64,000 bases of DNA from positions 21,441,426 through 21,505,425 of the forward strand of contig OZ022587.1 in NCBI GenBank assembly GCA_963669155.1, read 5' to 3'. The stretch comes from Arbacia lixula (Eukaryota; Echinodermata; Echinoidea; Arbacioida; Arbaciidae). A program made the position numbers and the translations under genes. The notes under the pieces are model-generated. The model was given only the letters and a program-made list of their open reading frames with translations. It searched no databases and was not told where the DNA came from. Positions 34,370-46,939 of the stretch are shown piece by piece; the stretch's first letter is position 1; each line of letters starts with the position of its first letter.

Positions 34370-34560
34370 GTTCACCGACTCTCGGCGCCCCCCCCCCCCT
34401 CCTCCTGAAAACGGTGTCAAGGGGGTATCGTGGTGTGATGTCACGACGCATCGCAGGCGGTCAAGTGAGAGACGGCGCGCGAGTTGTGATTCACGATTAT
34501 TAACAGGAATCGCTGAGTACCGTGTCATCTTTCCCTCCTACGAGTGTGAGTGTACTCTGC
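34370..34560. promoter_or_regulatory. CpG-rich block
   Basis: Contains poly-C (34,388-34,400), GTGATGTCACGACGCATCGCAG-type CRE/AP-1-like text near 34,435-34,458 and GACGGCGCGCGAG near 34,472. This is clearly richer in CpG than its surroundings. It could be a promoter or enhancer; no transcript evidence is available. Confidence 0.25.
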
Positions 34561-34599
34561 TTGTAAACATTTTGTCTCCCACTTTCCTATTCTGGATTT

Positions 34600-35220
34600 T
34601 TTTTTATCCTGTTGACACTTTTTCCCTTTTGGCACTGCTATATTTGCCCCCCCCCCCCCTATTCCCCCCATTTTTCTCTTTTGCAGATGTGCATTCTTGC
34701 TTCACAAGAGCACATGCATGCATGCGTTAACTCGCTCATTTTCTTTTGTGTCTATCCCCTATTTTGTTTCTCTCTCTCCCATTCATTGTACCATTCTCTC
34801 ATCTGTGCATCTTTCCCTGTCTCTTTCTCTTCCTGTCTACCTTCTGCTTCTCTCCTGCTCCTCTGGTTTATTTTTCATATGTTCTCTCCCATCCCCATTT
34901 CCACATATCATTCTCCTTCTTTTCCATTTCCCTCTCTTTCCCTTTCTCTCTCCTTTTTTTTAACCCTTTACTTAATTTCCCTGCTTCTATCTTTCATCTT
35001 GCCGTCTCGATTTGTAACCCTCTCAATTTATTTTACTTTTATCTTTTTATGTCTTCTTTTAGCACCTCCTGGTCTCTACTTTTTTTCATACTCCCACTCC
35101 CCCCCCCCCCACCCCCCTCAAACATTTTCTTTCTTTTTCTCTATCTTCACGACTTCCTCTCTATTTTCTTCTTTCTTTATGTTTCTCTTTCCATTTGTCT
35201 TTCCTTTGTTATCTTGTATG
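34600..35220 (+). repeat. Polypyrimidine tract
   Basis: Imperfect CTT/TCT/CCC-rich DNA with poly-C runs at about 34,648-34,658 and 35,099-35,115. Long overlapping ORFs in several frames are artefacts. Confidence 0.9.
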
Positions 35221-35499
35221 CATGATATAAATGTTAGTTTGTGGATGTGTAGCAAGAACATGTTTCACCTTACAGGAATTTCCTTTGGATTATGATTGCT
35301 AATAATACCTAAAACAGAATGTATATTTAAAAATCACTGAATTTTGTTGTGCAATTTAATACATAGATGTATAGAGTGGTCTGTTTATGAGAAGTCTTAC
35401 TTCCCTCAAAGTAGGTAAAGTAATATGAGTGGGAAATGTTGACATAATTTTACCTTTGAATCCAAATTGATCCTACCAATGTGTTTTTTATTCATAGAG

Positions 35500-35502
35500 A
35501 GG

Positions 35503-35555
<53 letters not shown>
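35500..35555 (+). repeat. (GA)n microsatellite
   Basis: Pure GA for about 45 bp after GGGGGAGA. Confidence 0.97.
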
Positions 35556-35557
<2 letters not shown>

Positions 35558-35872
35558 AACAAGTTTTTCCCTTTCAAAATCCAAACCAGTTTATTTTGGC
35601 ATGTAGTCCATGGAGAGATGGGGGTGTGGGTGGTTGCTAGGGGTGGGTGATGATGGTTGCTAGGTGTGGGGCTTGGGGAATGGGGTTGCATGCACTATTA
35701 CGGTGGTACCTTATTAGGAATCATATGACCAGCTCTCCCTTAACCCAGGGAAAATGTTGCTCTGTAGGAATTGTGTGAATTACAAGAAGGGGAACATAGG
35801 GAGTAAATAACTGCCACCTTACTGGGGATGGATCATTATCAAGAGGGGGGTCACATTACCCACCTATCCCTT

Positions 35873-36078
<206 letters not shown>

Positions 36079-36459
36079 TTCATATGATAGAGCAGAAGGT
36101 GATATGAAAATGTTAGTGACAGATAAGGACTCCTGTACAAAGCTTTGCAGAATCGGGATAAAGCAATCAGTATAAAAAAACAGACAGATGAAGAAACTGT
36201 AAAAGTTAAGTAAAAGAGGAAGAATGAGAGAGAATTATAGAGAGAGAAGTGAATAAGACAGGGGGAGATTGAGGAAGAGAGTGAGAGACAGATAAAAGAA
36301 GGGCGGGCAGAGAAAGACAACTTTCAACAAATTGTTGGATATCAATGGGAAGAAAAAAGGAGATGAAGAAGTGAAATTAAATAGCCACACAAAAAATTGT
36401 GCACAGAAAAAAAAAGAGTGTTACAACAAGAATCCAAAGGACTCACAAGAAGCATTGTT

Positions 36460-36508
36460 CAAGAAAAGAGAGAGTGAGAGGGGAAGAGCGAGAAAAGAGA
36501 GAGAGAGC

Positions 36509-36559
<51 letters not shown>

Positions 36560-36570
36560 GCAAAGGGGAG
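36460..36570 (+). repeat. (GA)n microsatellite
   Basis: GA-rich with a pure core at about 36,516-36,554. Confidence 0.95.
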
Positions 36571-36689
36571 GGAAGAGAGAGAGAGAATGGGAGCTGAATG
36601 GGAGAAGAATTTGAGTGAGAGACATATTATTTGCATTAGGACTATTTCAACAAATATCAAGAAAGCATCAGTCATGCTGACTATGTGAG

Positions 36690-37457
36690 GCAGTCATTTA
36701 TGATCTTCCCCCAAATCCCTGCTCAAACCCGCGGGGCAAGATCTGCCACCAAGACCAGAATATAGAGGTGATGCCTAGCGATGGAGGAGGGGGAAGGGGG
36801 GAAATTGGATGGCTATCGCAGCTTTAACAACATGGGAGGGGAGAGTATGGGAAGGGAGAGTTGGGGACATGGGTTCAGTGATGCAATTATTGAGCAATGT
36901 ATGTTTGATTTGAATGAAGGGGTTTGATCATGTTTGATGCGAGGGAGATTTGTTGGTTAAATGGTGCTATGTGCTAGGAGGGATTGTCAGGAGATAGGTG
37001 GGGTGGGTCAGAGAGTGGGGTGGACTGATGGAGATGTTGTAGCAAGTGGAAGGTGGGGGGGGGGGGGGGCAAGAGTGCTGAGGGAAAAGGGGGAGGGGGT
37101 GACAGAGTGCAAATGGCATAGTGGAAACGAAGGAGTGAAGGAAGACAATAGAGAGAAACAAGATTTAGAAGTAGATGATTGAAAGAGAAAGAGATGATAC
37201 CAAGGAAAGACTGAATGGAAAAGGAATGGGTAAAAAAGGACAGGAGAGCATGAGATGAGGGGCAATGTATTGCAGAGTTAGGTACATATCTGAAAAGGAA
37301 TTGATAGTGTCACTTGACATTTAATGAAGAATAGAGAAAAGTGAGACAAAGGAAACACAGGAAATAGTGCTCTAATGGTAGACAATACAGCAAGAGACAG
37401 TTTGTGTAACAGAGATAGACTTAAGAGAGTGAGAGTGAGGGGGAGGGAGGAAAGGAG

Positions 37458-37503
<46 letters not shown>

Positions 37504-37600
37504 AGAGAGGGAAGGAAACAACTTACCAAGTCCAAGTGTAAAAATAGTATTTGGATTAAGGGGGGGGGGGGGGAGACAATGGCAAAGGCATAGCAATAGA
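36690..37600 (+). repeat. Purine-rich stretch with (GA)n and poly-G runs
   Basis: Purine-biased DNA with G runs at about 37,056-37,068 and 37,561-37,573, and a (GA)n core at about 37,461-37,492. No gene is supported. Confidence 0.85.
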
Positions 37601-37609
37601 ATCAAGGAC

Positions 37610-38890
37610 TATTCAGTCATACCGTTTAGAAACAACTACCCAATAAATACAAGACCTTCACAGATTTCTACTTCTGACTCACAAATTAAAGATGATGAGA
37701 TAATAACTGGGTGGGTTTGCTGTGAAACATGGCGACTGAATTTGTAGTTGTCACTGATGCCCAAGTAGTAACCAATCCTGACTCGCAACAATCACTTAAG
37801 CACTGCTTACAAGTAGTTTGGTCATTTATTTGCAGGAGTTCGTGCAGAGAATAAATGATGAGCTTGAGTGATATGGGTGAGTCATTTTGTGTATTGTTCC
37901 ATGAAAGGGGTAAAATGTTGATGAGGGTGCAAATTTGGAAGAAATCACAAATTAAATCCAAACACGTGAAATGATTGATCAAGGAATTGAAGTAAAGAAC
38001 AGTTATTGAATTTCTCCATTTTGGTCATATTCTTTGAGGATTATACTACTCGATAGATAGTTGTATTCACGAGTGAAATGTGTGGGAGATATTTTCTTGT
38101 TTAGATCTCTTGTATTTTAAAGAAAACAATATATGATATTGTTATAAGAAATGGATAGTTGTAATTATTAGAGCACCCACTTCATGGAAGAACTGCTGTG
38201 TCAATTGTTTGAATCTAAGAGCTAAAAAAGAACCAAAACTTGGTCTTCCATACAAATCCAGTAAATGATACATTGCTTTGGGTTAAAGAAGAGTGTTTAT
38301 GTAAATTTGAATTGAAAAATGAACCAGTTAAATATTGAAACTTGTTATCAGTCCTTCTTTCCAGCTCTCAAAATGAGATGCAAGCTGAGTAACTTGAATT
38401 TGTTTGGATGACCAACTGATATGCCCACCGTATAATGACATATAATGACACCGTAACTAATGTCTCTATTTTCTACCAGTAACACATGGACATCTTAAAA
38501 AGCAGTATTCCATCAGACACAGAATGAAAGAAGTGGTCAAATGCAGTGCATAACATATTCAAGACGTCCGTGTATGAGTAATTACAGTGGAGTTACCAGC
38601 AGTGTAACATGCGAAAAGACGAAAAGAGGTGATGTCACAATTACCCTGTTTCCCCAAACGCTTCGCGGGATTCCCGCTAATTCTGCCAGCTCACGGTGTC
38701 GCTGTGTCTCGGAGTTTGGCTGACGCATACCTCGTGTCCATCGCTTTTTCTTTTCTATTTATAGGGTCCAGCTGACTTGTAGGTATTTCCCGCTGAAATT
38801 TATTCTGGGAGAGCTGAGCAGCTGACCATAGGATAAATGGGTTCAGTCATCGGAAGAAGAGATGATGTAGTGGGAAGTGAACAAGGAATA
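37610..38890. other. No gene recognised
   Basis: AT-rich unique-looking DNA. A slightly CpG-richer part at 38,620-38,740 (CGCTTCGCGGGATTCCCGC) has no further signal. Confidence 0.4.
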
Positions 38891-38894
38891 CAGA

Positions 38895-39537
38895 GAGAGA
38901 GAGAGAGATGGATGTAGGGAGGTAGAAAGAACAGAGACAGAAATGTAAGTGTAAGATGAGAGGGATATAGAGAGAGAGGGAGAAATAGAAAATGGAAAAG
39001 AATGAGATGCAGGTACAGAATGTGGTATAAAAAATGATTAAGAAGTAAAAGGAGGGCTGAGAAGAAAGAGGAAGACAATGAGGATGGGTAAGGTGAATAC
39101 ATAGGAATATGTAGACATAGGAAAATGTAAGTAGACAACAAAATAATGCACTGTGAAAAGAGACAATGTATGGAGAAAGAGAGGGAGGAGGTGCTAGAGA
39201 GATAGAGAGAGACAGACAGACAGACAGACAGAGAGAGACAGACAGACAGACAGAGAGAGAGACAGACAGAAAGATAGAGAGAGAGAGGGGGGGGGCAGGG
39301 AGGAGAGTAAGAGAGTGTGAGAGTGAGAAACAGAGACATACATACAGATAGAGACAGGGGCGAAAAGGGAGACAAAATAAGGAAGATGGAGAGGGAGTGA
39401 GAGAAGAACATATAGAGAGAACAAGATAAAATATGGTGTGAGGGCTTAAGGTAGAGGAGAGAGAGAGAGATAGACAGAGAGAGGGAGAGAGAGGGAAACA
39501 GACAGACAGAAAGAGACAGAGAGAGAGAGAGAGAGAG

Positions 39538-39602
<65 letters not shown>

Positions 39603-39605
39603 AGG
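38895..39605 (+). repeat. GA / GACA tract
   Basis: Purine-rich DNA containing (GACA)n blocks at about 39,210-39,270 and a long pure (GA)n at about 39,518-39,588, one C interruption included. Opposite-strand Ser/Leu/Val ORFs of 260-271 codons are artefacts. Confidence 0.97.
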
Positions 39606-39944
39606 GGAGCAGCAAGAAAGAACGGCCAAGTGCTGACTAATGATGATGCTAGCCTTGTGTGGTAGCTGTCAATTGTCATCTTAGTAAGATGTGAACATGC
39701 TGTCACTGATTTAGGTTGACTGCTTGCTTGAACACGAAGGCCAAGTCATCAAATCTTGCCTGAATCAATGATGAGGCTACCTTCCAGAACCAGCACTTTC
39801 GTGCCTTGACTTGGATCTTATGGTCTGTGCAACACTCTATAATAAGATGTGAATTTAAGTGGATTATTTCTATATCATTGACCTTGTTATTATCACCATT
39901 GCCTTGGTTAATTTCCATGTGATTTCCACTTTTTTAAGCTTGAT

Positions 39945-40140
39945 GTTTATTACCACCATAATGATCATCACCATCATTATTGTCATTGTCATCAGCATTA
40001 TAATCATGACTATTTTTACCATTGTCATGATCGTTTTCACCATCATTATCATGATCATTATTGTTGATGGTTATTATTATCATCATTATCATCATCATCG
40101 TCATTGATATCATCATCATCATTGTCAAGATTATCTTCTT
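39945..40140 (+). repeat. Degenerate (ATC)n/(ATT)n tract
   Basis: ATCATCACCATCATT-type repeat with many substitutions, producing Ile/Met/Val ORFs on both strands. Confidence 0.9.
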
Positions 40141-40219
40141 CACCATCATCTTCAGTTTCACCTCATTGTTATTGTTGTCATCTATCTCTGTGATTGTCTC
40201 TGCCTCTTCCTCATCCAAG

Positions 40220-40372
40220 GAAACAGCTGACGTTTCATATTGTAAATGGAAGCTGGCATGGGAATGTGCCACGTTCTTTCTTTGACCATCCATCAAGACT
40301 TAAGACGCCACCAATGAGTGGTCGGTATCTGTCCAGCCGCCTGGCCTGTGTGCTGTGTATGGGTACCGCAGG
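40220..40372 (+). other. Weak candidate exon, 153 nt, phase 2-2
   Basis: A pyrimidine-rich tract ending CTCTTCCTCATCCAAG (AG at 40,218-40,219) precedes 153 nt that are open in one frame and end before GTAAGG at 40,373. Both boundaries would be phase 2, so the block could be included or skipped without a frameshift. The translation includes FHIVNGSWHGNVPRSFFDH and shows no family I recognise. The tract is confounded by the ATC/TCT repeat just upstream. Exon, conserved non-coding element or chance are all possible. Confidence 0.2.
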
Positions 40373-40783
40373 GTAAGGAGGGGAAACGTTTGTTTTCACA
40401 AGGGCATATTTCTAGAAGAGGGGGTAGACTGGCACAGGCTTTACACTGTAGAGTGTCTGAGGGTATCACTTTACATTGACTGTGTGCATGCATGACCTTT
40501 CCCAATTATGTCAAGCAAAAGTGTGTTTACGAAAGAATGTTGGATGTTTCAGAAATTAAAAAAAAGAGTATTTGGAATTAAAAGCTCAGGTCCATTTTCT
40601 TAAACCATGGTAATGGAGTTTGTTTGTGCTCTTGAAATATTACAAAAGGGATGTGTGTGTGTAAAAATGTACTAAAAGAGGCAAAATAGGTGCTTTTTGG
40701 GGGGGGGGCTGAGGCTAATTTGTACTTTAGTTTGTGTGAAATAGAGGAAATGGGATAGAGAGCAAGAAATAGAAGATATGTAA

Positions 40784-40789
<6 letters not shown>

Positions 40790-40826
<37 letters not shown>

Positions 40827-40885
40827 GAGAGAGAGAGAGAGAGAGATAGAGGGAGAAAGAGAGAGATAGGGGGAGAGAGAGAGAT

Positions 40886-40934
<49 letters not shown>

Positions 40935-41200
40935 AAAAGAGAGAGAGAGAGAGAGATAGAGAGAGAGTTGAAGGGTTACAGAACAAAACAAAAAGGTAGA
41001 ACTTTGGAGAGAGAGAGAAAGAGAAAGAGAGTGGATGTAAATGTATGTGAAGTGAATGGGAGACAAAAACATACATGAAAGGAAAAAAAGAACAACAGCT
41101 AGGGTTTGTATTTTTTACAAGAGAATTTAACAATAGAAAAGAAAAAAGAAAGACAGAGGGGACAAATATTGAGAGAGAGAGAAAGAGAGAGAGAGGTGAC
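40790..41200 (+). repeat. Long (GA)n tract
   Basis: GA repeat interrupted by T and A changes from about 40,790 to 40,970, with further short GA blocks to 41,196. A poly-G run lies just before it at 40,700-40,708. Confidence 0.97.
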
Positions 41201-41819
41201 ACGGAAAGGGGTCTGTCTTGAAAGTGAAAGTTAAAGACATTGAGGTGGTATTTCCAATGAAGAGGCTGTGAAAGCAATGAAGACACAGCTGCTAATTTGT
41301 GAATGAGAGTGAATTAGCAGTCTAACCTACTATAACCTCCAGGCTGGAATTCAAGGGTTTTTTTCACCTCCACCCTGAAGCAATACGCTGGAATTAATCA
41401 CACATATGTCATCACTGAGTACACCATCGCTCTGAATAATATAGGTCATACACACGCTTCTCAATGCTAGCTGGAGAGAGAGATCTTTAACACAGTTTAC
41501 ACACTTCCAATTTGGACTTACATCCACCATATCTACAACATGTGTACAAAGTGTTTCTGTATTTGTTTTTCGCATTTATTTACTTTTAGGACATGTTTCA
41601 TGTTGTGGTATCTTTGCCTATCAGAAGATCCCCAATATGAGTCTTTAGCACTTGTTCATAAATAACAGACACATTAAAACATAGTACCATAAATAACCTG
41701 TGTTATTATCTTATACTAGTGTAAACCTAGTAATAATTTCATTGGCACTGGTGACGTTACAAAGACAGTCATTCGTATTGGTATTGGTAAAGGTATCCAA
41801 AAAATGACCTGATGATATA

Positions 41820-42015
41820 ATTTTTCCAGAACGAGACATGCCACTTCCATGCAGTCAAATCATCAGGGAAGAGGGCGTCTTGATTGGTCGGCATAGCGAT
41901 AGATGGGTCTCGGGCATCTTTTGTCTTACATTATTCCTGATGTAGTCTCAATGTTCTTGATTTGTTTCATTAATCACCCAACACTAATTGCAAGTGATGA
42001 CTCTCTGTTTTTATC
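41820..42015. promoter_or_regulatory. Putative conserved non-coding element with homeodomain cores
   Basis: About 190 bp of repeat-free, mixed composition between AT-rich flanks. It contains CATTAATC at 41,968-41,975, CTAATTG at 41,984-41,990, TTGATTGG near 41,880 and ATGCAGTCAAATCATCA near 41,850. Clustered homeodomain cores in complex DNA are typical of developmental enhancers. Conservation was not tested. Confidence 0.3.
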
Positions 42016-42384
42016 ATTAGTACACACGTTTTTTGCCCATTTTGGTGTTGTTTTTTGTTAGTGAGAAGCGTAATCCCTTTTTGAGCATTGAGAGACAAAG
42101 AAAGGGACAAGAGAAAGAGAAGATAAGGGAAAAGATGGGGAAGGGGAAAAAAGAAGATTAAGAGGGAGAGAGACTGAACAAGAAATTCAGTAGAAGGAAG
42201 AGAGTGAAATATAGCTTGTGAATGGCAGAGGAGAGAAACTGGGAAACAGATTTCTGGTCCTAATTAGAAGTGATTACTGTGTTTTAATTATATTTACACA
42301 CACAATTTGCCCATATTTTTGTGCATGTCAATGAAAGTCTATTTTCTATTTTTAGCTCACGCCTGCGTGTGTATGTGTGTTTGA

Positions 42385-42388
42385 GAGA

Positions 42389-42476
<88 letters not shown>

Positions 42477-42485
42477 GGGGGGGGG
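42385..42485 (+). repeat. (GA)n microsatellite ending in poly-G
   Basis: GA repeat at about 42,386-42,473, with one GGGG break, running into 10 G at 42,475-42,484. A further run of 10 G sits at 42,558-42,567. Confidence 0.97.
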
Positions 42486-42489
42486 ACAG

Positions 42490-43485
42490 GGAGGGATAGG
42501 GAGGAGGGGGAGAGAGGGGCTAGAGAGCAGCCATGATAGTAAGATAACATGCATTTGGGGGGGGGGGGCGGTGTTAGTATTACAGAGTTCATCATCTCTG
42601 TATTTAGGGATGGGGTAGGTGTCAGACTTGCGTAGGAGAGAAAAACGTTGCACATATTTGCATTAGATTAACACACAAATCATCTAGAGCATTAAATCTT
42701 GTGCAAAAGTTATACCACTTAATATTTACATGGAGTGATGATGGATTGTACTCTATAGTCTCTCAGTACCATGCAATGCTATTCCCATGTGAATCTTACT
42801 CAATGCATCACATATAGGATGAAGAGGTATAATGAGAAGATTAGGAATTGACCAGCATTATCATATCATTCTGCGGACTTCTACAGATACATTCAAAATG
42901 GCTCAAGTGAATGAAGGTCATGAAATGTGTATTAGGAGAGCATCAAATCGTGTTTTATCACCTCATAAAATCTTCAGGCATTTCTATCAAATTTTATTGA
43001 CTTTATTTTCAATGGAAGTTTGATTGGCATATATGAGTGAGCCTATTTGAATCATAGAAGAAATGCTTGAAATTACTTCTCAATATCGTGGGCTAAACCT
43101 TGTCATTTGTGCGTGTGTGAATGCTTAATTCATGCGTGGAATGTATTCAGGTTTGAAACCGTTTTCTGTTTCATCCGTATTTCTTTTCCCGTGCCCTTTT
43201 TGTCATGCTCTTACATGCCTCTCTTCATTTCACTTTTTTTCCTCTGCCCTCCCACATTCTCGCTATATCTTACTCTTCCCATATCTTGTTCTCTCTCCTA
43301 CTTCCACTACAATTTGAGACATGAGACTTGTAGAGATCAGAATTCACTCAGTGTTCTTAATATCTTACTCATGACAAAAGTGCATTCTTGTATCATCCTT
43401 ACAGCTCACTCTTTGTCTCTGCTCTTGTTCCCTGAAAAAAAACCTTCATGATCTCAAAACTTGTATCCAAGACGTGACAAATGCA
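42490..43485. other. No gene recognised
   Basis: AT-rich DNA with a mild pyrimidine-rich part at 43,170-43,300. No exon is supported. Confidence 0.45.
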
Positions 43486-43489
43486 AGAC

Positions 43490-43640
43490 AAGAATTTTGT
43501 CACGCCAATGTTTCCCAGCGGAGTGAGTCACGCTTAAGACTACCGGCCTGTCTGATGAATGTCTGAATAAATTAGCATCTCATGAATATTGATTAGTTGG
43601 CACAGGTATGGCCCCTGTGAACTTCTCATTGATTTCTGCT
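43490..43640. promoter_or_regulatory. Putative regulatory block with POU-like site
   Basis: Mixed-complexity DNA with ATGAATATTGAT at 43,582-43,593, AATAAATTAGC just upstream and GAGTGAGTCACGC (AP-1-like GAGTCAC) near 43,521. Function is inferred from motif density only. Confidence 0.2.
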
Positions 43641-43649
43641 TGGCCTTGA

Positions 43650-44300
43650 AAGCATTGGGGAGGTTTCTTTTAGACCAGACCCCTCAAAATTGTGGGCCAT
43701 TGATTATTCCTTGTCCCAGGGATGAAAAGAACAGTTCCCTTTCCCTCTTTTTTTATACAAAACCTAAAATCTCACAGCCATTTGCCCCCTGTTCTGAGGA
43801 ACCTCACCTGCCGATTTTGAGTCTGTCTAGAAAAAAATGTTCCCTCTTGGGGATCAAGATGTAGAATTGAATGCAGATTTTACATTGATTGGTCATGCCT
43901 CGATCAATGTTAACACATTTACGATGTGATTGTCACTGCTATGTGCTTTGCCAAAATGGGCAGTTTCTTCCCTGCCCCTCTTTGGCTGTGCAATCACTTG
44001 AAGGTAAGTTGGAAGGTGGCACTTATCATATTAATCTTTCGACCAAAAATGATTAGTAGATGCGCCACGTTGCAGGTGGTGAACCAAAATGTACAGAATA
44101 ATGTAAATATTTGTTTTCTTGGGCTTAATTAATGTATGGTAGCAATAAAGTAATTGTCCGAAATGAAAATAGGTATACTATATTCCCACAAAACAGAAAC
44201 AAAAAATGAATTCACACATTAGTACCTTACTTGCAATCATATTGCATTGTGTAAGCATTTGGTAAAGACAGTTTTAAGACAATTACCAATATTCCCTGGC
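43650..44300. other. No gene recognised
   Basis: A good isolated donor (GAAG|GTAAGTTGG near 44,003) has no convincing acceptor upstream. The region is otherwise AT-rich and non-coding. Confidence 0.4.
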
Positions 44301-44309
44301 TACTTGCTT

Positions 44310-44690
44310 ATGGCAGAGAGAGAAAGAGAGGAGATGGGAGAGAAAGAAGTAGAAAAGAAGGAGAGACAAAGATGAGGTGAGGGAGGAGAGAGTGGAATAG
44401 ATAGAAAGAGGGGGAGAGTGAGAGAGAGAGAGACAGAGACAGACAGACAGACAGAGAGAGAGAGTGAGAGAGAGGGAGAGAGTGAGAGAAGGGGGAAGAG
44501 AAAAGGGGGAGAGAGAGGGAGACGTGGAGAGAGAGAGAGGGACAGAGGAAATGGGGAAGGAGGAGAGAGGGAGAGATGTGGAGAGAGAGAGAGGGACAGA
44601 GAGAATGGTGAAGGAGGAGAGAGAGAGAAAGAGTGAGAATGTTAGAGGGAGAGAGAGAGAGTGAAAAGAGGGAATGAGAGAGGTTGAGGC
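44310..44690 (+). repeat. GA-rich tract with internal duplication
   Basis: Purine tract that includes a (GACA)n block at about 44,430-44,454. A GGGAGA.GTGGAGAGAGAGA unit is duplicated near 44,518 and 44,570 (step about 54 bp). Confidence 0.95.
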
Positions 44691-44759
44691 GTGGAGAGGT
44701 AGAGGGGTGAAGGGGCACTTTTGCCTCTATGCATGAATGCAATGAAATCAAGCCCCCAG

Positions 44760-46190
44760 GCAGAAAAGGGGGAAGGGGGCAAGATTAAAAGACCTACAAT
44801 AGGGCTTTAACAGTTGTAGGCAGTGTGTCCGGCCATGGATTTACATATCGTACCTAGCGGGCATGGCATGTTTTAACCACCTCTTGCAAATACATCACCC
44901 ACCCTCTGTCATGGAATTGGACCAAATTATGTTAACTTGTTACATGCCAATGACAAACATTTTATGCCAATGAGAAGCACTAATGTTTTGCTTAGCACAC
45001 AAAGGGTTATAGTCATAGAGTGCTGGGTGGAGTTTAGCTAGCGAGGGAGTGGAGTTCATTCAAAATCATGGCTGACTGACAAATAGATAGAAAAGTACAC
45101 ATTTAATAAGTTTGCCCATGAGGAAAAGTGTTAAGATATTTAACTATGCTATCGAGAGAAGTTTGAGTGTGAATTGAATGTGCGATCGGGGTCAAATCAC
45201 CTTTTTCTCTTACTTGTTGAATGAATAGAAGACTTACAAGTTAAACGTCATATTTGTAGTTTGTGTTGATTTTAACACTCACTTGCGTTGTATGATTCAG
45301 GCCATTGAGAAAATAGATATATTCTATTGATTAAATCAGAATTTAGGAACTAATTTTCTAATTACCAGTAATAACAATCACATGAACATGATGTATAAGA
45401 GTGCATTTAGGTTTCCATTTCTTCTAGTTTCTACATTTCATTGTGATTCCTGATGTGAGTGGGAGATTGCAATGTTGGATTAATTATTTCCTTTTCCTAA
45501 GCAGGATTAATCTCAATGTCAATACTCAATCTTCTTTTTGTCTGTTACTTTGTGAGATGGACCAATGGTCTAAGTAGATATCCCTATCTTATCCCTGGAT
45601 GTACCTGACAATTTGTACCCCTAAATTAACCCATTCAGCCCTCAACTGTTAATGCCTTTCTATTGTACCTCTTCCTATACCCTTTACTGCAAGGGATTAA
45701 ATGCTCTTTTAGAGATAATCACCTTAAAAGGGTATCACACTCCCCAGTCATATTCAGGAAGTCAGCCATGAGATTGTGCTAATCCTTAATCCAGGATTAG
45801 TTGATCCTCATCCTGATCATAGTAGTGTTACGTCAACTGGAAAATCGCCTGATAAATCTACCCATCTATACCCTCATTCATGTATCCAACTCATCCACTA
45901 CTTCCCCAAACATTAATTTAATCCCCTTCCATAATCCCCCCTTTTTTTGAAGGGGAAGGGGGATATAAGGGATTCTCTGCTTGACTTTACATAGTTGATT
46001 GGAGGTCCCAAGAGCTTTTGAAAATCAACCCGCAGCTTTTAAAATGCAATGGGCTGTTCTCATTGGCTGAATCCTTCTGCATGTGGTGTTCATGTATCAT
46101 AGGTGCAAAAGTGCACCCACAGCAAAGAGGAGCTGCACAGCATTTAAGCATTAAACTCGAAGCATGGCACCATTAACAGCCAGGAATAGT
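44760..46190. other. No gene recognised
   Basis: Unique-looking AT-rich DNA. An imperfect CCCCC...GGGGG inverted pair occurs near 45,935-45,963 (ATCCCCCC and GGGGGAT). Confidence 0.45.
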
Positions 46191-46195
46191 AGGAG

Positions 46196-46388
46196 CCAAG
46201 ATTACAGGGTAGTGTTTCACCAAGCTGTTCGTAAGTTACGAACGACTTTACGAACGACTGGTGATCCCTTCTTATGCTAAATGCAATACCACACTCTGTT
46301 CACTGAGAATCTGACTTAGCACAAGAGGGGATCACCAGTCGTTCGTAACTTACGAGCAGCTGGGTGAAACACCACCCTGTAATCTTGG
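46196..46388. mobile_element. Fold-back MITE, copy 2
   Basis: CCAAGATTACAGGGTAGTG at the left is complementary to CACCACCCTGTAATCTTGG at the right. The arms continue inward through TTCACC.AGCTG and GTTCGTAA/TTACGAAC, as in the copy at 14,814-14,977. A short TTTACGAACGAC duplication has been added in the left arm. Confidence 0.9.
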
Positions 46389-46517
46389 AGAAATCATTCT
46401 GCAGTTACCACAGGCCTCTGACATTTGATTTCAACTATGATTTAATTATAGATTCCTTCACATGATCCTAACATTAAACAAGAATGGAATCCCATGGCAG
46501 GCATGACAGAACAAATG

Positions 46518-46650
46518 GATGGTAACTTTGCTATCAATGGCAATTCTATGGAAAGCTTGAATTTCATTGGCTGTCAAGTGATGTTACCATGGTAGTTATC
46601 ATTGATATCAGAGGTACTATTAATGGTAAGTTTTATGCAATGGGGCCCAG
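46518..46650. mobile_element. GGGCCC-ended MITE, copy B
   Basis: The right end GTTTTATGCAATGGGGCCCA matches the reverse complement of the left end of copy A. The left end has decayed, but the ATGGTAACTTTGCTATCAATGG phrase marks it. Confidence 0.65.
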
Positions 46651-46780
46651 TTCTACCATGATTACATGTTGTATAATTTTTGCCATTACAGTCCTTGACC
46701 TTTAAGGCTAATTAAACAGCAGAGAAGAATTTGGTGTCTATAGTTCTTTTCTAGAACTTAAACTACATAGGACAACATCA

Positions 46781-46937
46781 GGACCCTGTTGCATATTATA
46801 ATTAATGGTAACTCTGTCATCAATGGTAACCCCCACGGCAACACTGCTCGACAGACAATCAAATTCCAGGCTTCCATAGAAGATGCCAATGGTAGCAAAC
46901 TTACCCACAATGGTAAGTTTTATGCAATGGGGACCCA
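46781..46937. mobile_element. GGGCCC-ended MITE, copy C
   Basis: Left end GGACCCTGTTGCATATTA and right end TTTTATGCAATGGGGACCC are inverted. The interior ATTAATGGTAACTCTGTCAT matches copy A. It lies only about 130 bp from copy B. Confidence 0.7.
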
Positions 46938-46939
46938 TG

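Noticed and set aside
38800..39629. 271- and 260-codon minus-strand ORFs resembling membrane proteins
   Set aside because: Two overlapping frames of a GA/GACA tract; hydrophobic look comes from CTCTCT codons.
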